From contig NZ_CBDCEO010000012.1 of the NCBI RefSeq assembly GCF_965215815.1, positions 806,001 to 870,000 on the forward strand: a stretch of 64,000 bases of DNA, written 5' to 3'. Under the pieces are notes generated by a model. It was given only the letters and a program-made list of their open reading frames with translations. It ran no database searches and was not told the DNA's origin. The translations under genes were made by a program, and so were the position numbers. Shown here one piece after another: positions 24,866-33,843 of this stretch (its first letter is position 1; every line of letters begins with the position of its first letter). This DNA comes from Poriferisodalis sp965215815 (GTDB lineage Bacteria > Actinomycetota > Acidimicrobiia > Acidimicrobiales > Poriferisodalaceae).

Positions 24866-24982
24866 CCGACCAGCTTCATCGGCTCGCTCCGGTGGCCCAG
24901 GCAACGCCAATCAGCGCGAACGCCGCTGCTGCAGGACCGCGCCCGTGCCAATTGCCGTCCCCCGTGCCGTCGGTGTGCGGGC

Positions 24983-27007
24983 TCAGCCTTGGCAGTTGCC
25001 GTCTGTGCACCAGATCTGCGTCAGGTGGTGCTTACCAGAGATCACCGGAAAGGCATTCTCTGCGTTGTCGGGAATGGGCAGGTCTGTGATGTTCTGCACC
25101 CGCGGGTTGGCGATGATGCCCCACAGCGTCCAGTAGGTCCACAGGTTCCAGACATTGCGCCCGAAGGCCCGGTTGACCTCCTCGGCAGCAGCCAGCCGGG
25201 CAGCTGGGTCTGGGTTGTGGCGGATGACCTGGTACGCAGCGTCGATGGCGGGATCCTGGAATCGGCCGAAGTTCAGTGCCAGCTCGGGCACCGTCGGATC
25301 GATCGGACTGGCCGTTGCAGAATGCCACCAGTACCACTGCTCGCTGGGGTCCACGCCGCCGTGGTTGCGCCAACCCTGCATCTGGAACACACCAGCCAGT
25401 GCCAGGTTGATGTACTGGCCCTGCTCGATGGGCTGGATCGACACGGCCACCTCGTCGCCGAAGGCGTCTGTCCACATGGCCGCGATGAGCTCGTTGGACT
25501 CGACGTTGAACGCGTCGTTGGTGGTGTTGAACGAGAACGCCACGGGGTTCTGATCGCTGTCGGCCTTGCACTGCTCAAATTCCGAAGCAGCGGCCTCAGG
25601 GTCGTAGGTCGGATAGCCCGAGTCTTCGAGGTAGCCGACGCTGCCTGGCGGGAACGGTCCGTTCGCCACTTGCACCAGGCCTTGATGCCGCTCATTGGCG
25701 AAGCGGTCACCGTCGAAGGCGTGGGCAAGTGCCTTGCGGCAGCTCAGATGCACCAGCGGATTGGTCGAGTTGAGCCCCAGCGGATCCATCGCGATCGGCT
25801 CAGCCGCGCCACGCACGAACGCCAGCACCGGATTCACACCTGCGGCCACGTTGATGAGGTTGTGGCTGGTCTCGCCGTAGTCGTTGGCCTGCAGCAGCAC
25901 GAAGTCGTCGCCTTCGTACTTGGAGATCTCGTCGGCATTGGCCGTGTGGATGATGTCGAACTGACCAGCTTTGAGACCATTCGAGCGACCCTGGATGTCC
26001 ACGGCGACCACAAACTCGATCTCGTCGAGGTACGGCAGGTTCTCGCCGGTGATGCCGTTTTCACCTCGCCAGTAATCCGGGTTGCGCGCGGCGATGAAGC
26101 TGTTGCCGTTGCCGGGGGTGTAGCTCACGAACTTGAAGGCGCCGAGCCCGACCGGGGCAGAGGGATCGCCGACGGCTTCTTCTCGCAGCGCTTCGCGCAT
26201 CTCCTGGGGCAGCGGCGATGCCGGTGACACGTACAGCGGGTTGTTCGGCAGTGTGTGCAGCCACGCCTGGCTGAACATCTGGCCGCACGTTTCGGCCCGC
26301 CCTGCGGGGCCGAGGCCGGCTGCGAGCGGCTGTCCGGGACTGGCAGTTACGGTGACCGTCTGGCCCTCGCCGGTGACATCGTCAATGCCCAGCAGCGCCG
26401 GCCCGGTGAGCTGGCTCAGGCGGCACAGATTGATGTTGTAGGCCACGGCCTCGCCAGTCAGCGGCGTTCCGTCGTGAAAGTTGATGCCGTCGCGGAGCGT
26501 CATGGTCCACACCATGTAGTCGTCGCTGTGCGTCTCGGATTCCACGAGGTACGGCACGATCTCGCCGTCGCTGTCGGTGACATACAGCGAGTCGGTGATG
26601 GAGCGGAAGATCATTCGGCAGCTGATCGCGCACGACGATGCGTAGTGCACGAACGGATTGGCCGTATCGGCCTCGATGCCGTACACGAGCCTGCCGCCGT
26701 GGGTCGGACCGGTCTCGGTTTCGCGGATGTCCTCGCCGGTGGCCTCGCCTGCCTCACGGGCTTCCACTACCTCTTCCTGGACCTCATCGGGGGTGGTATC
26801 GGGCGCAGCCTCATCAGCCTCGGCTGTCTCGGGCTGCTCGCTCGGGCCGTCACCTGTTGCGTCATCGCCGCCGCCGCATGCAACGGCGATCAGCGCGAAC
26901 ACCGCAACGATGACCCCGATCCGCCAACGGAGCGGCCGCCGGGAAAGAGGCTTGCGTCGCCCACTCGTGAGTTTCTCGGCGTCGCGCCGCGTTTCCCCTG
27001 TATGCAT
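24983..27007 (-). CDS. Peptide-type ABC transporter substrate-binding lipoprotein (OppA/SBP_bac_5)
   Basis: 674 residues from ATG 27007, placed 9 bases after GAGGA; ATG 27016 is too close to that site. An Arg-rich N-terminus and hydrophobic stretch end in the lipobox LIAVAC, followed by a long acidic linker. The SBP_bac_5 fold is shown by GGRLVYGIEADTANPF, MVWTMTLRDGINFHDGTPLT and the late ARLAAAEEVNRAF segment. It binds peptides or other substrates outside the membrane and delivers them to the permease pair. It is the first gene of the operon; a 117-bp gap separates it from the OppB gene. Confidence 0.88.
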   Translation of the reverse strand: MHTGETRRDAEKLTSGRRKPLSRRPLRWRIGVIVAVFALIAVACGGGDDATGDGPSEQPETAEADEAAPDTTPDEVQEEVVEAREAGEATGEDIRETETGPTHGGRLVYGIEADTANPFVHYASSCAISCRMIFRSITDSLYVTDSDGEIVPYLVESETHSDDYMVWTMTLRDGINFHDGTPLTGEAVAYNINLCRLSQLTGPALLGIDDVTGEGQTVTVTASPGQPLAAGLGPAGRAETCGQMFSQAWLHTLPNNPLYVSPASPLPQEMREALREEAVGDPSAPVGLGAFKFVSYTPGNGNSFIAARNPDYWRGENGITGENLPYLDEIEFVVAVDIQGRSNGLKAGQFDIIHTANADEISKYEGDDFVLLQANDYGETSHNLINVAAGVNPVLAFVRGAAEPIAMDPLGLNSTNPLVHLSCRKALAHAFDGDRFANERHQGLVQVANGPFPPGSVGYLEDSGYPTYDPEAAASEFEQCKADSDQNPVAFSFNTTNDAFNVESNELIAAMWTDAFGDEVAVSIQPIEQGQYINLALAGVFQMQGWRNHGGVDPSEQWYWWHSATASPIDPTVPELALNFGRFQDPAIDAAYQVIRHNPDPAARLAAAEEVNRAFGRNVWNLWTYWTLWGIIANPRVQNITDLPIPDNAENAFPVISGKHHLTQIWCTDGNCQG

Positions 27008-27122
27008 TGTTGACATTCCTCCCCCACTGCGCCGCCGCGGCGCTCTACGCGAAAACTACTAGCCCCTGAGCACGCTACTGACCTATCCCCAGATCGGCTC
27101 TTGGGCCCGGTACGGTGCTGCC

Positions 27123-27195
27123 GGGCCGGTAGCTCAGTGGTCAGAGCAGGCGACTCATAATCGCTGGGTCGTGGGTTCGATCCCCACCCGGCCCA
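27123..27195 (+). tRNA. tRNA with anticodon CAT, most likely tRNA-Ile2 (lysidine type)
   Basis: GGGCCGG acceptor pairs with CCGGCCC, discriminator A. The D-arm and anticodon arm (CAGAGCAGGCGACTCATAAT) nearly match the E. coli ileX product, so Ile2, modified by TilS to read AUA, is favoured over elongator Met. The 3' CCA is not encoded. All stems pair. Confidence 0.85.
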
Positions 27196-27267
27196 CTTGC
27201 CGTCGGCGTGCCCAGCCGACTCAGTATCGTTGCTCCGCACGTTCGGGGAAGTAATCGACCCGTTCGG

Positions 27268-27340
27268 TCCGGGGTAGCTCAGCTGGCAGAGCAGCGGACT
27301 GTTAATCCGTTTGTCGTGGGTTCGATCCCCACCCCCGGAG
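27268..27340 (+). tRNA. tRNA-Asn(GTT)
   Basis: Acceptor TCCGGGG pairs with CCCCGGA, discriminator G. The anticodon arm CGGACTGTTAATCCG carries anticodon GTT. D-arm and T-arm (GGGTTCGATCCC) are canonical. It lies 72 bp after the preceding tRNA and is probably co-transcribed with it. Confidence 0.95.
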
Positions 27341-27369
27341 CACGATCACTCCATCAATGAACACCGGCT

Positions 27370-29484
27370 CTATTCATGTGAGGCCGACTCGACGGGTCCA
27401 GGTTTCACAGCTTCGATGCCGCCCTGGATCCAGCTCGCGACCGCCGACGCGGCACCGATTTGCTGCTTGACGTCGCGCAGCTCGACTTCGCGCTCACTGA
27501 GCCAGCGCAGCCAACTGCGACGCAAGTGGTAGCGCTCGGCTTGAGACGCGTCGGCGTTGAGTGTCGCGAAGGGAACATCGGCGCCTTCGCGGATTCGAAG
27601 AATCGTCTCATTGACGAAGTGCCGCAACTCAATCGCTACCCGCCCCAGTGCCTCCTCGGTCGACAGTTTCTCCCCACCAGCAGCCGCCGCCGCCAAGAGA
27701 TCCCGCACATCTTCGCCGGGTGAACCTGACGCCCCACCCACGACGTCAGTTTCGCTGGGCACCGCCTCGTCGTCACGCCAGTCCGCGTCGGAAGCGATGT
27801 GCGAGAACGCCTCCAAGGCTGTGTTGCTGACAAAGAGCTCAGGAGTGATGAGGGAGACGGCATCACCCTCTGGAGCCATTGCGGCTTCCAACAGCAGGCG
27901 CTCCCGCCTCGCCCGCTGTCTGGCTGACCTCTCGATCTGCACGTGAACACGCCGACTCAGGCGGGTTTCTGCGGGCCCACGATCCGCGCGACCCGTCGGG
28001 TCAAAGTCCCGCCCGTACTCGTGGTCGTAGTAGCCGTCGTCACGCTCAGGCGGTAAAGGGGCGTCGTTGGGATCGGGAGCGGAGGACGCTGGGCGCTTAG
28101 CCAGCCGATCACGAGCCGCATCAACGCGGCGGCGCAGGTCCGCTGCTTCCATCGGGATTCGACGTGCGATCGGTTCAAGGTCGTCGTCATTCAAGACGTC
28201 GGCGGGGTACACGGCCAATACCTCGGCGGCCTCATCGGCCGCTCGATCACGGCCGGCCGGGCTGTCGAGCTCGGCCCGGTGCAGGATTCGCTCGGCCCGG
28301 AAGGAGTGCAGCGGCTGGGCCTCATCCAATGCCCGGCGCAACGCAGGCGGGTGAGTGGCGGCCAGGTCGCCGGGATCGGAACCGGGCGGCAGCGCCGCCA
28401 CAAAGACGTCGAGGGCGTAGGTGCGCTCCCACTGATGCACCCGTTCGGTGGCTGTCTGCCCCGCTGCGTCGGCGTCGAAGGCCAGCACGATGCGTTTGGC
28501 CGAGCGCGACAGCAATTCCGCGTGCTGCTGGGTGAGCGCAGTGCCGCAGGTAGCCACCGCTTCGAAGATGCCCGCCTGGTCGCACCCGATGACATCGGTG
28601 TAGCCCTCGCACACCACAATCCGGTCCGCAGTACGCGCTGCTTGCTTTGCCAGATGCAGCCCGTACAGGACTTTGCTCTTGTCATATACAGCAGTGCCCG
28701 CGGTGTTCTTGTACTTCGGGCCCTTCGACGGGGCTTCATCTGGCCTGGGCAAGACGCGGCCGGCAAAGCTGACTACTCGGCCGCTTGCGTCGCAGATCGG
28801 GAACATGATGCGGTCCCGGAAAAAGTCCGATGCCCGGCTGGTGGTCTCGGCGTCGTCGCTGGGCGCATCGCTGTCTTCGCCGGAGGTGCCACCGTCACGC
28901 CGTGCGCCTGAGGGGCGCCGCGAATCCGCGTACGCGAGACCAGCAGCGGCCAGCTGAGCAGCAGGTGCTCCGAGGTGTTGGCACAACGGATCCCACAGCG
29001 GTGGGGCGTATCCCAGGCGCCACTTCACCACCGTGTCCCGGTCGTAGCCGCGTCGACGCAGGTACGCACGAGCCGGGCCGGCGTCGTGACCGTTCAGCAG
29101 TCGCTCGTGGTAGAAGCGAGCCGCAGCCTCGAGCAGCTCCATGAGCTCCTTGCGACGCTGGTTGGCGCGCTGTGCGCCGGGGGCGTCGTAGGTGAGCGTG
29201 ATGTTCGCCGCCGCCGCCAGCTGCTCCACCGCGTCAGCGAAATCGAGTTGCTCGGTCTCGCGCAGGAAGGTGATGGCATCGCCGGAGGCCTTGCAGCCGA
29301 AGCAGTGATAGAAGCCCTGTGACGGATCGACACTCAATGACGGGGTCTTCTCGGTGTGGAACGGGCACAGCCCGACGTGGCGGCCGCCGACCCGCTTCAA
29401 GCTCACCCGGCGGCCGATGAGCGCGACGATGTCCGTGGCCTCTCGCACGCGCTGGACATCGGAGTCACGGATGCTCATCTTCAC
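27370..29484 (-). CDS. dnaG: DNA primase
   Basis: 704 residues. The N-terminal zinc finger has VGLCPFHTEKTPSLSVDP and YHCFGCKASGD. The RNA-polymerase domain follows. The TOPRIM domain has VVCEGYTDVIGCDQ with the catalytic Glu and LAFDADAAGQ. A Ser/Asp-rich insertion (about residues 190-220) lies before DFFRDRIMFPI. The C-terminal helicase-interacting region is long and helical. It makes RNA primers for replication. Start ATG 29484, or the Met two residues on. It lies 40 bp downstream of the short PPDK gene on the same strand. Confidence 0.95.
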   Translation of the reverse strand: MKMSIRDSDVQRVREATDIVALIGRRVSLKRVGGRHVGLCPFHTEKTPSLSVDPSQGFYHCFGCKASGDAITFLRETEQLDFADAVEQLAAAANITLTYDAPGAQRANQRRKELMELLEAAARFYHERLLNGHDAGPARAYLRRRGYDRDTVVKWRLGYAPPLWDPLCQHLGAPAAQLAAAGLAYADSRRPSGARRDGGTSGEDSDAPSDDAETTSRASDFFRDRIMFPICDASGRVVSFAGRVLPRPDEAPSKGPKYKNTAGTAVYDKSKVLYGLHLAKQAARTADRIVVCEGYTDVIGCDQAGIFEAVATCGTALTQQHAELLSRSAKRIVLAFDADAAGQTATERVHQWERTYALDVFVAALPPGSDPGDLAATHPPALRRALDEAQPLHSFRAERILHRAELDSPAGRDRAADEAAEVLAVYPADVLNDDDLEPIARRIPMEAADLRRRVDAARDRLAKRPASSAPDPNDAPLPPERDDGYYDHEYGRDFDPTGRADRGPAETRLSRRVHVQIERSARQRARRERLLLEAAMAPEGDAVSLITPELFVSNTALEAFSHIASDADWRDDEAVPSETDVVGGASGSPGEDVRDLLAAAAAGGEKLSTEEALGRVAIELRHFVNETILRIREGADVPFATLNADASQAERYHLRRSWLRWLSEREVELRDVKQQIGAASAVASWIQGGIEAVKPGPVESASHE

Positions 29485-29523
29485 TGCGACGCTAACGATT
29501 CGCTGGCGTCGCAGCGGCCCCGG

Positions 29524-31050
29524 TTACCGCCCTGGGTCTGCGATGCCCAGCACCGCTTGGGCGCACGCCAGACGTGCGATGGGCACTCGGTAGGGCGAGC
29601 AGGACACGTAGTCCAATCCCGCCTGCACTGCGAAGCCGATGCTGTCTGGGTCACCGCCGTGTTCACCGCAAATGCCCGCGCGCAATCGCGGGTTTGCTGC
29701 CCGCCCGCGCTGCAGCGCCCCAACGAGGAGTTCTCCCACTCCAGGGCGATCAAGGGACGCGAATGGGTCGGCCTCCAGCAATCCATCGGAGAGGTAGGGC
29801 GCAATGACTCGGGTCGCTGTGTCGTCCCGGCTGAATCCGAACGTCAACTGGGTGAGGTCATTGGTGCCAAAGCTGACGAACTTCACTTCAGGTGCCAGCT
29901 GTCCTGCGATCAGGCACGCTCGGGGGGTCTCGATCATGGTTCCGATCGGAGGCACGGGACCGACCAGTTCGCCTTCCCATGTTGAGCGCAGTGCGCGGAC
30001 CGCTGCGACCAGCTCACCAGCCGTCGAGACGAGCGGCACCATGATCTCGACGTGGGGATCACCACCGGCTGCTCGCCGATCGGCGACCGCGCCAGCAAGC
30101 GCCCGGACCTGCGCGTCGTACAGCTCTGGACGCAACAGTCCCAAGCGCACACCGCGTACACCCAGCATCGGGTTGTGCTCGTGCCATTCGGCGGCCGTGT
30201 GCGGATCTGCGCCCGCCAAGAACTCGTGCATCGGTGCGTCGAGCAACCGCACCGTGACCGGCAAGCCGTCCATTGCCGCCAGCAGGTCCACAAAGTCTGC
30301 GCGCTGCGATGCGGCCAGTTCGTCGATGTGAGCGTCACCTCCATCGAGGATGACTCGCTGGACGATATCCAACCGGCCGGGTTCGAGGAACATGTGCTCG
30401 GTGCGACACAGCCCGATACCAAGGGCCCCAAGTTTCCGTGCGACACCTGCGTCGACCGCAGTATCGGCATTCGCCAGCACCGCGACTCGGCCCGCAATGA
30501 CGGCATCTGCCCAGCGCAGGATCTCATCGACATCGGGCGGCAATGCCTCCTGTGGGCGGACCGGTTTCACCTCCCGGTCGCCGAGCACCACTTCGCCCGT
30601 CGAGCCGTCGATCGAGATCGGTGTGCCGTTCGTGATTCGACGGTCGCCGACGGCGAAGCTGCCAGCTTCCACGGTGATGTCGCGTGCGTCGCATACCGCG
30701 GGGATTCCCCAACCGCGGGCAACAACCGCCGCATGGCTCGCGAGACCCCCGCGAGCGGTCAAGATCCCCACTGAAAGGCCCATCGCTGCGACGTCAGCCG
30801 GTGTCGTCTCGGTTACAACCAAGATCACCGCGCGGTCCTGTGACGCGAGATCCAGCGCTGCGGTCGAGCCGACGGCGACGAGTCCCGATGCCGCGCCCGG
30901 CGACGCGGCGAGGCCTGTCGTCAGCAGCGTGCCCGAGTCGCTCTCGAACGTCGGGTGCAGGGCCTCGGACAACTCGGCGACGCTGAGGTCTGCCACCGCC
31001 TGTCGCTGCTGAGTGCTGAGGCCTGTCACTGCCTTGCCGGCCGCAGTCAT
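29524..31050 (-). CDS. Short pyruvate,phosphate dikinase-like protein (His-swivel and PEP domains only)
   Basis: 508 residues from ATG 31050 (GGGAGG ribosome-binding site). It begins near the phosphohistidine swivel domain: LTARGGLASHAAVVARGWG with the phosphorylated His. It continues into the PEP/pyruvate TIM barrel: GIGLCRTEHMF, VTVRLLDAPMHEFL, NPMLGVRGVRLGLL, FVSFGTNDLTQLTFGFSRDD, ICGEHGGDP and YVSCSPYRVPIARLA. The N-terminal ATP-grasp domain of full PPDK (~350 residues) is missing, and no such domain lies nearby. Short PPDK-like proteins are known in other actinobacteria. It may need a separate ATP-grasp partner or accept phosphate differently. Confidence 0.8.
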   Translation of the reverse strand: MTAAGKAVTGLSTQQRQAVADLSVAELSEALHPTFESDSGTLLTTGLAASPGAASGLVAVGSTAALDLASQDRAVILVVTETTPADVAAMGLSVGILTARGGLASHAAVVARGWGIPAVCDARDITVEAGSFAVGDRRITNGTPISIDGSTGEVVLGDREVKPVRPQEALPPDVDEILRWADAVIAGRVAVLANADTAVDAGVARKLGALGIGLCRTEHMFLEPGRLDIVQRVILDGGDAHIDELAASQRADFVDLLAAMDGLPVTVRLLDAPMHEFLAGADPHTAAEWHEHNPMLGVRGVRLGLLRPELYDAQVRALAGAVADRRAAGGDPHVEIMVPLVSTAGELVAAVRALRSTWEGELVGPVPPIGTMIETPRACLIAGQLAPEVKFVSFGTNDLTQLTFGFSRDDTATRVIAPYLSDGLLEADPFASLDRPGVGELLVGALQRGRAANPRLRAGICGEHGGDPDSIGFAVQAGLDYVSCSPYRVPIARLACAQAVLGIADPGR

Positions 31051-31072
31051 GGGACCTCCCGGCCGCGGGTGA

Positions 31073-32428
31073 TCAGAGATCCAAGCGGCTTGCCAGATGG
31101 TCTACTAGCGATGCGATCGGCAGCCGGTCCTGCGCCATCGTGTCCCGGTCGCGCACCGTGACGCACCGGTCCTCGATCGATTCGAAGTCCACCGTCACGC
31201 ACAGCGGGGTGCCGATCTCGTCCTGGCGGCGGTAGCGACGGCCGATGGCCTGCGTCTCGTCGTAGTCGCACACCCAATGCGGCTGGCAGAGCGCAAGCAC
31301 GTCGGCCGCCAGAGCCGTCAGCGGCTCCTTGCGCGACAGCGGCAGGACCGCCACCTTGTAGGGCGCCAGTCGCGGGTGCAGCCCCAGCACCGTTCGCAGA
31401 TCGTCGTTGACGGTCTCTTCCCGGTAAGCGGCCAGCAGGAACGCCATCAGCGCTCGCGTCGCCCCGGCTGCGGGCTCGATGACATGCGGGATGTAGCGCT
31501 CGCCACTGGCCTGGTCGAAGTACTCCAGCTTCTGGCCCGAGTGCTCGGCGTGCTGACGCAGGTCGTAGTCGCCGCGGTTTGCCACGCCCTCCAGTTCGCC
31601 CCAGCCCCACGGGAACAGGTACTCGACGTCGCTGGTGCCGCTCGAGTAGTGGCTCAGCTCATCGGCATCATGAGCGCGTAGGCGCAGGTGGCTGGCCGGT
31701 ATCCCCAAATCCAAATACCACTGGAGGCGCTCGGACAGCCAGTACTCGTACCACTGCTGAGCGTCTGCGGGCGGGACAAAGAACTCCAGTTCCATCTGCT
31801 CGAACTCGCGGGTGCGGAACACGAAGTTGCCCGGTGTGATCTCGTTGCGGAACGACTTCCCGACCTGCGCGATGCCGAACGGGGGCCGCTTGCGACTGGT
31901 CTCGAGGATGTTCTTGAAGTTCACGAACATGCCTTGGGCCGTCTCGGGCCGCAGATACACCTCGGTGCCGGCACCTTCGACCGGCCCCGCATGGGTGCGG
32001 AACATCAGATTGAAGGCGCGCGCCTCGGTGAAGGTGTCGCGCTTGCCGCAGTTGGGGCACTGGTGCGGATCGGTCAGCTGGTCTTCGCGGTGGCGGGTCT
32101 TGCAGCTCGTGCAGTCGACCAGGGGATCCGTGAAGTTCGTCAGGTGGCCCGAGGCCTCCCATACCGCAGGAGGACCCAGGATCGAAGCGTCGAGACCCAC
32201 GATGTCGGTGCGCAACTGCACCATTACGCGCCACCACGCGTCCTTGACGTTGCGCAGCAGCTGAACGCCGATGGGGCCGTAGTCGTAGGCGCTGCGGAAT
32301 CCGCCGTAGATCTCCGCTGAGCCGAAGACGATGCCCCGGCGCTTGGCGAGATTGACGATCTTGTCGAAGAGCGCTGGATCAGGCGAGGGTTCAGCGGCGG
32401 GGGCCTGACTCTCGAACGGTGCGGTCAC
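31073..32428 (-). CDS. glyS: Glycyl-tRNA synthetase (single-chain, dimeric type)
   Basis: About 451 residues from GTG 32428; TTG 32437 is an alternative start. The class II synthetase motifs are FRNEITPGNFVFRTREFEQM (motif 2) and GATRALMAFLLAA (motif 3). The glycine-specific opening VNLAKRRGIVFGSAEIYGGF and a zinc-binding insertion (CTSCKTRH, then CPNCGKRD) are present. The C-terminal anticodon-binding domain begins LAPYKVAVLPLSRKE. It charges tRNA-Gly. The short PPDK gene starts 22 bp downstream of its stop. Confidence 0.95.
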   Translation of the reverse strand: MTAPFESQAPAAEPSPDPALFDKIVNLAKRRGIVFGSAEIYGGFRSAYDYGPIGVQLLRNVKDAWWRVMVQLRTDIVGLDASILGPPAVWEASGHLTNFTDPLVDCTSCKTRHREDQLTDPHQCPNCGKRDTFTEARAFNLMFRTHAGPVEGAGTEVYLRPETAQGMFVNFKNILETSRKRPPFGIAQVGKSFRNEITPGNFVFRTREFEQMELEFFVPPADAQQWYEYWLSERLQWYLDLGIPASHLRLRAHDADELSHYSSGTSDVEYLFPWGWGELEGVANRGDYDLRQHAEHSGQKLEYFDQASGERYIPHVIEPAAGATRALMAFLLAAYREETVNDDLRTVLGLHPRLAPYKVAVLPLSRKEPLTALAADVLALCQPHWVCDYDETQAIGRRYRRQDEIGTPLCVTVDFESIEDRCVTVRDRDTMAQDRLPIASLVDHLASRLDL

Positions 32429-32523
32429 GGGCGGCAAGGGTACTGAGGGTCTCGGGAGGGTTCAGTATGAATTTCGCCCCAGAACGGCTGCCCCGACGTC
32501 GTACCCCTCATTAGGCTCAGAAC

Positions 32524-32958
32524 ATGCGGCTGCGCGATACGACTGTGGTCTTCTTGTGCGCATTCCTCGGCGTGGTGGCGTTGCTTGTGCCGATGCCCGT
32601 CTTCGGCGGTCCGTACGAGGGCATCCGCGACGGCGAAGTCGAGTGGACCTGCTCGGTCCCGCTGCTGAGCCTGGCTCCGCCCGACGTAGACCTCGATGAG
32701 GTGCGCGAGGCCGTGGCGGACGCGCACGTCACCGCCAGCACGACCGGCCGGCCGTACATCGCTCCGCAGAGCCAGCATCCGTTGTGTGGCGGGCTGGGCC
32801 GTACACAGGTTGTCCTAGGGCTGCTCGCCCTCGCCGGAGCGATGTGGCGCGGCATGACGTGGTGGCGCACCACCGCCGATTCCCGGGCCGAGAAGCGCTT
32901 CAAGCGTCTCCACGCCGGCGCCGAGAACCCCAAAGGCGGCAACCGCATCTTCCGCTAG
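32524..32958 (+). CDS. Small membrane protein of unknown function
   Basis: 144 residues. An N-terminal hydrophobic segment (TVVFLCAFLGVVALLVPM) could be a signal anchor, and a second lies near the C-terminus (VVLGLLALAGAMWRGM), leaving a ~70-residue loop with two Cys (WTCS, PLCGG) probably outside the membrane. The C-terminal tail is basic (AEKRFKRLH). I do not recognise the family. It is divergent from glyS and ends before a strong hairpin shared with recO. Confidence 0.6.
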   Translation: MRLRDTTVVFLCAFLGVVALLVPMPVFGGPYEGIRDGEVEWTCSVPLLSLAPPDVDLDEVREAVADAHVTASTTGRPYIAPQSQHPLCGGLGRTQVVLGLLALAGAMWRGMTWWRTTADSRAEKRFKRLHAGAENPKGGNRIFR

Positions 32959-32994
32959 CGCGGGGTCATCGGTCCAGCAGGTCTGCGCTTCGCA

Positions 32995-33026
32995 GGCGCC
33001 GGTCTGGACTCAATGGGACCGGCGCC
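32995..33026. terminator. Strong bidirectional hairpin between the small membrane protein gene and recO
   Basis: GGCGCCGGTC (32995-33004) and GACCGGCGCC (33017-33026) form a perfect 10-bp stem with a 12-base loop, between two convergent genes. No T-tract is present. Confidence 0.6.
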
Positions 33027-33036
33027 ACTCGACCAC

Positions 33037-33765
33037 TCACCCGAGCAGGTCAGCGCTCCTGAGCCGCCGGTCCATGTGGTACTCCCACATGCGATTGACG
33101 ACCGCTGCGGCTTCCTGGGTATCAGCAGAGCGCGGTGCTTCGAGCACCGAGTTCACCTGTCCGGCGATGATCGACCGCAACAAACCGAGCGCGCCTGCTC
33201 CTAAGGGGCGCCCACGCCGGTGGGTCTCGCACGTGACACCGCCCTGCGCCGGGTCGAACGCGACGATGGCCGCCACGCCGCAACCGTTTCCCACGACGCA
33301 TTCATCGAGCAGCGGCGCCGTGCCCTCGTGGGCCAGCAGACGCAGCAGGAATGCCGGCAGCAGCATCTCGGAACTCGCAAGATCCAAGCGGCGCAGCGCC
33401 CCCACCAGCATCTGGTACGGCACCGGATCATCGCCCCGGTCATGAACTGACTGGTCCACTGCCTCGGCGAGGGTCATAGCGGTGCCCAAACGGTCGAGAT
33501 CTTCGCGAAGCCCGGACCACCGGTCCAGCGTTACCGCGTCGGTGACGATGTCGAGTTCGCCCCGGCCTCGATACAGCTGCAGGTCGACGTGACGCAGCGG
33601 CTCGACATGCCCCGCGAGGCGGCTGCGGGTTCGCCGAGCACCCTTCGCCACAGCGCGCACCTTGCCGTGCCCCGAGGTGATGATCGTGATGATCCGATCG
33701 GCCTCGCCGAGCTTGATGGTGCGGAGCACCACTCCCTGGTCCCGGTACTGCATCTGCGGGGACAT
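33037..33765 (-). CDS. recO: DNA repair protein RecO
   Basis: 242 residues with the N-terminal OB fold QGVVLRTIKLGEADRIITII and AVAKGARRTRSRLAG, then the helical RecO domain with a Cys cluster (CVVGNGCG, then TCETHRRG). RecO anneals SSB-coated single strands and loads RecA with RecR. The start is 33765, with Met5 (MQYRDQG) as an alternative. The order with uppS, era, the CorC-like gene, ybeY and phoH is a conserved bacterial neighbourhood, here interrupted by dinG on the other strand. Confidence 0.92.
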   Translation of the reverse strand: MSPQMQYRDQGVVLRTIKLGEADRIITIITSGHGKVRAVAKGARRTRSRLAGHVEPLRHVDLQLYRGRGELDIVTDAVTLDRWSGLREDLDRLGTAMTLAEAVDQSVHDRGDDPVPYQMLVGALRRLDLASSEMLLPAFLLRLLAHEGTAPLLDECVVGNGCGVAAIVAFDPAQGGVTCETHRRGRPLGAGALGLLRSIIAGQVNSVLEAPRSADTQEAAAVVNRMWEYHMDRRLRSADLLG

Positions 33766-33843
33766 CCCCTTCGCTGTCTCGGCTGAGTGCTGCTGCAGCG
33801 TCTGCGCAGCATCCCCTCAGTGTGGCTCCAGCTCAGTGTTTCT

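Noticed and set aside
27123..27195. Elongator tRNA-Met
   Set aside because: The D-arm and anticodon-arm sequence matches tRNA-Ile2 (CAT) more closely, though Met cannot be excluded without modification evidence.
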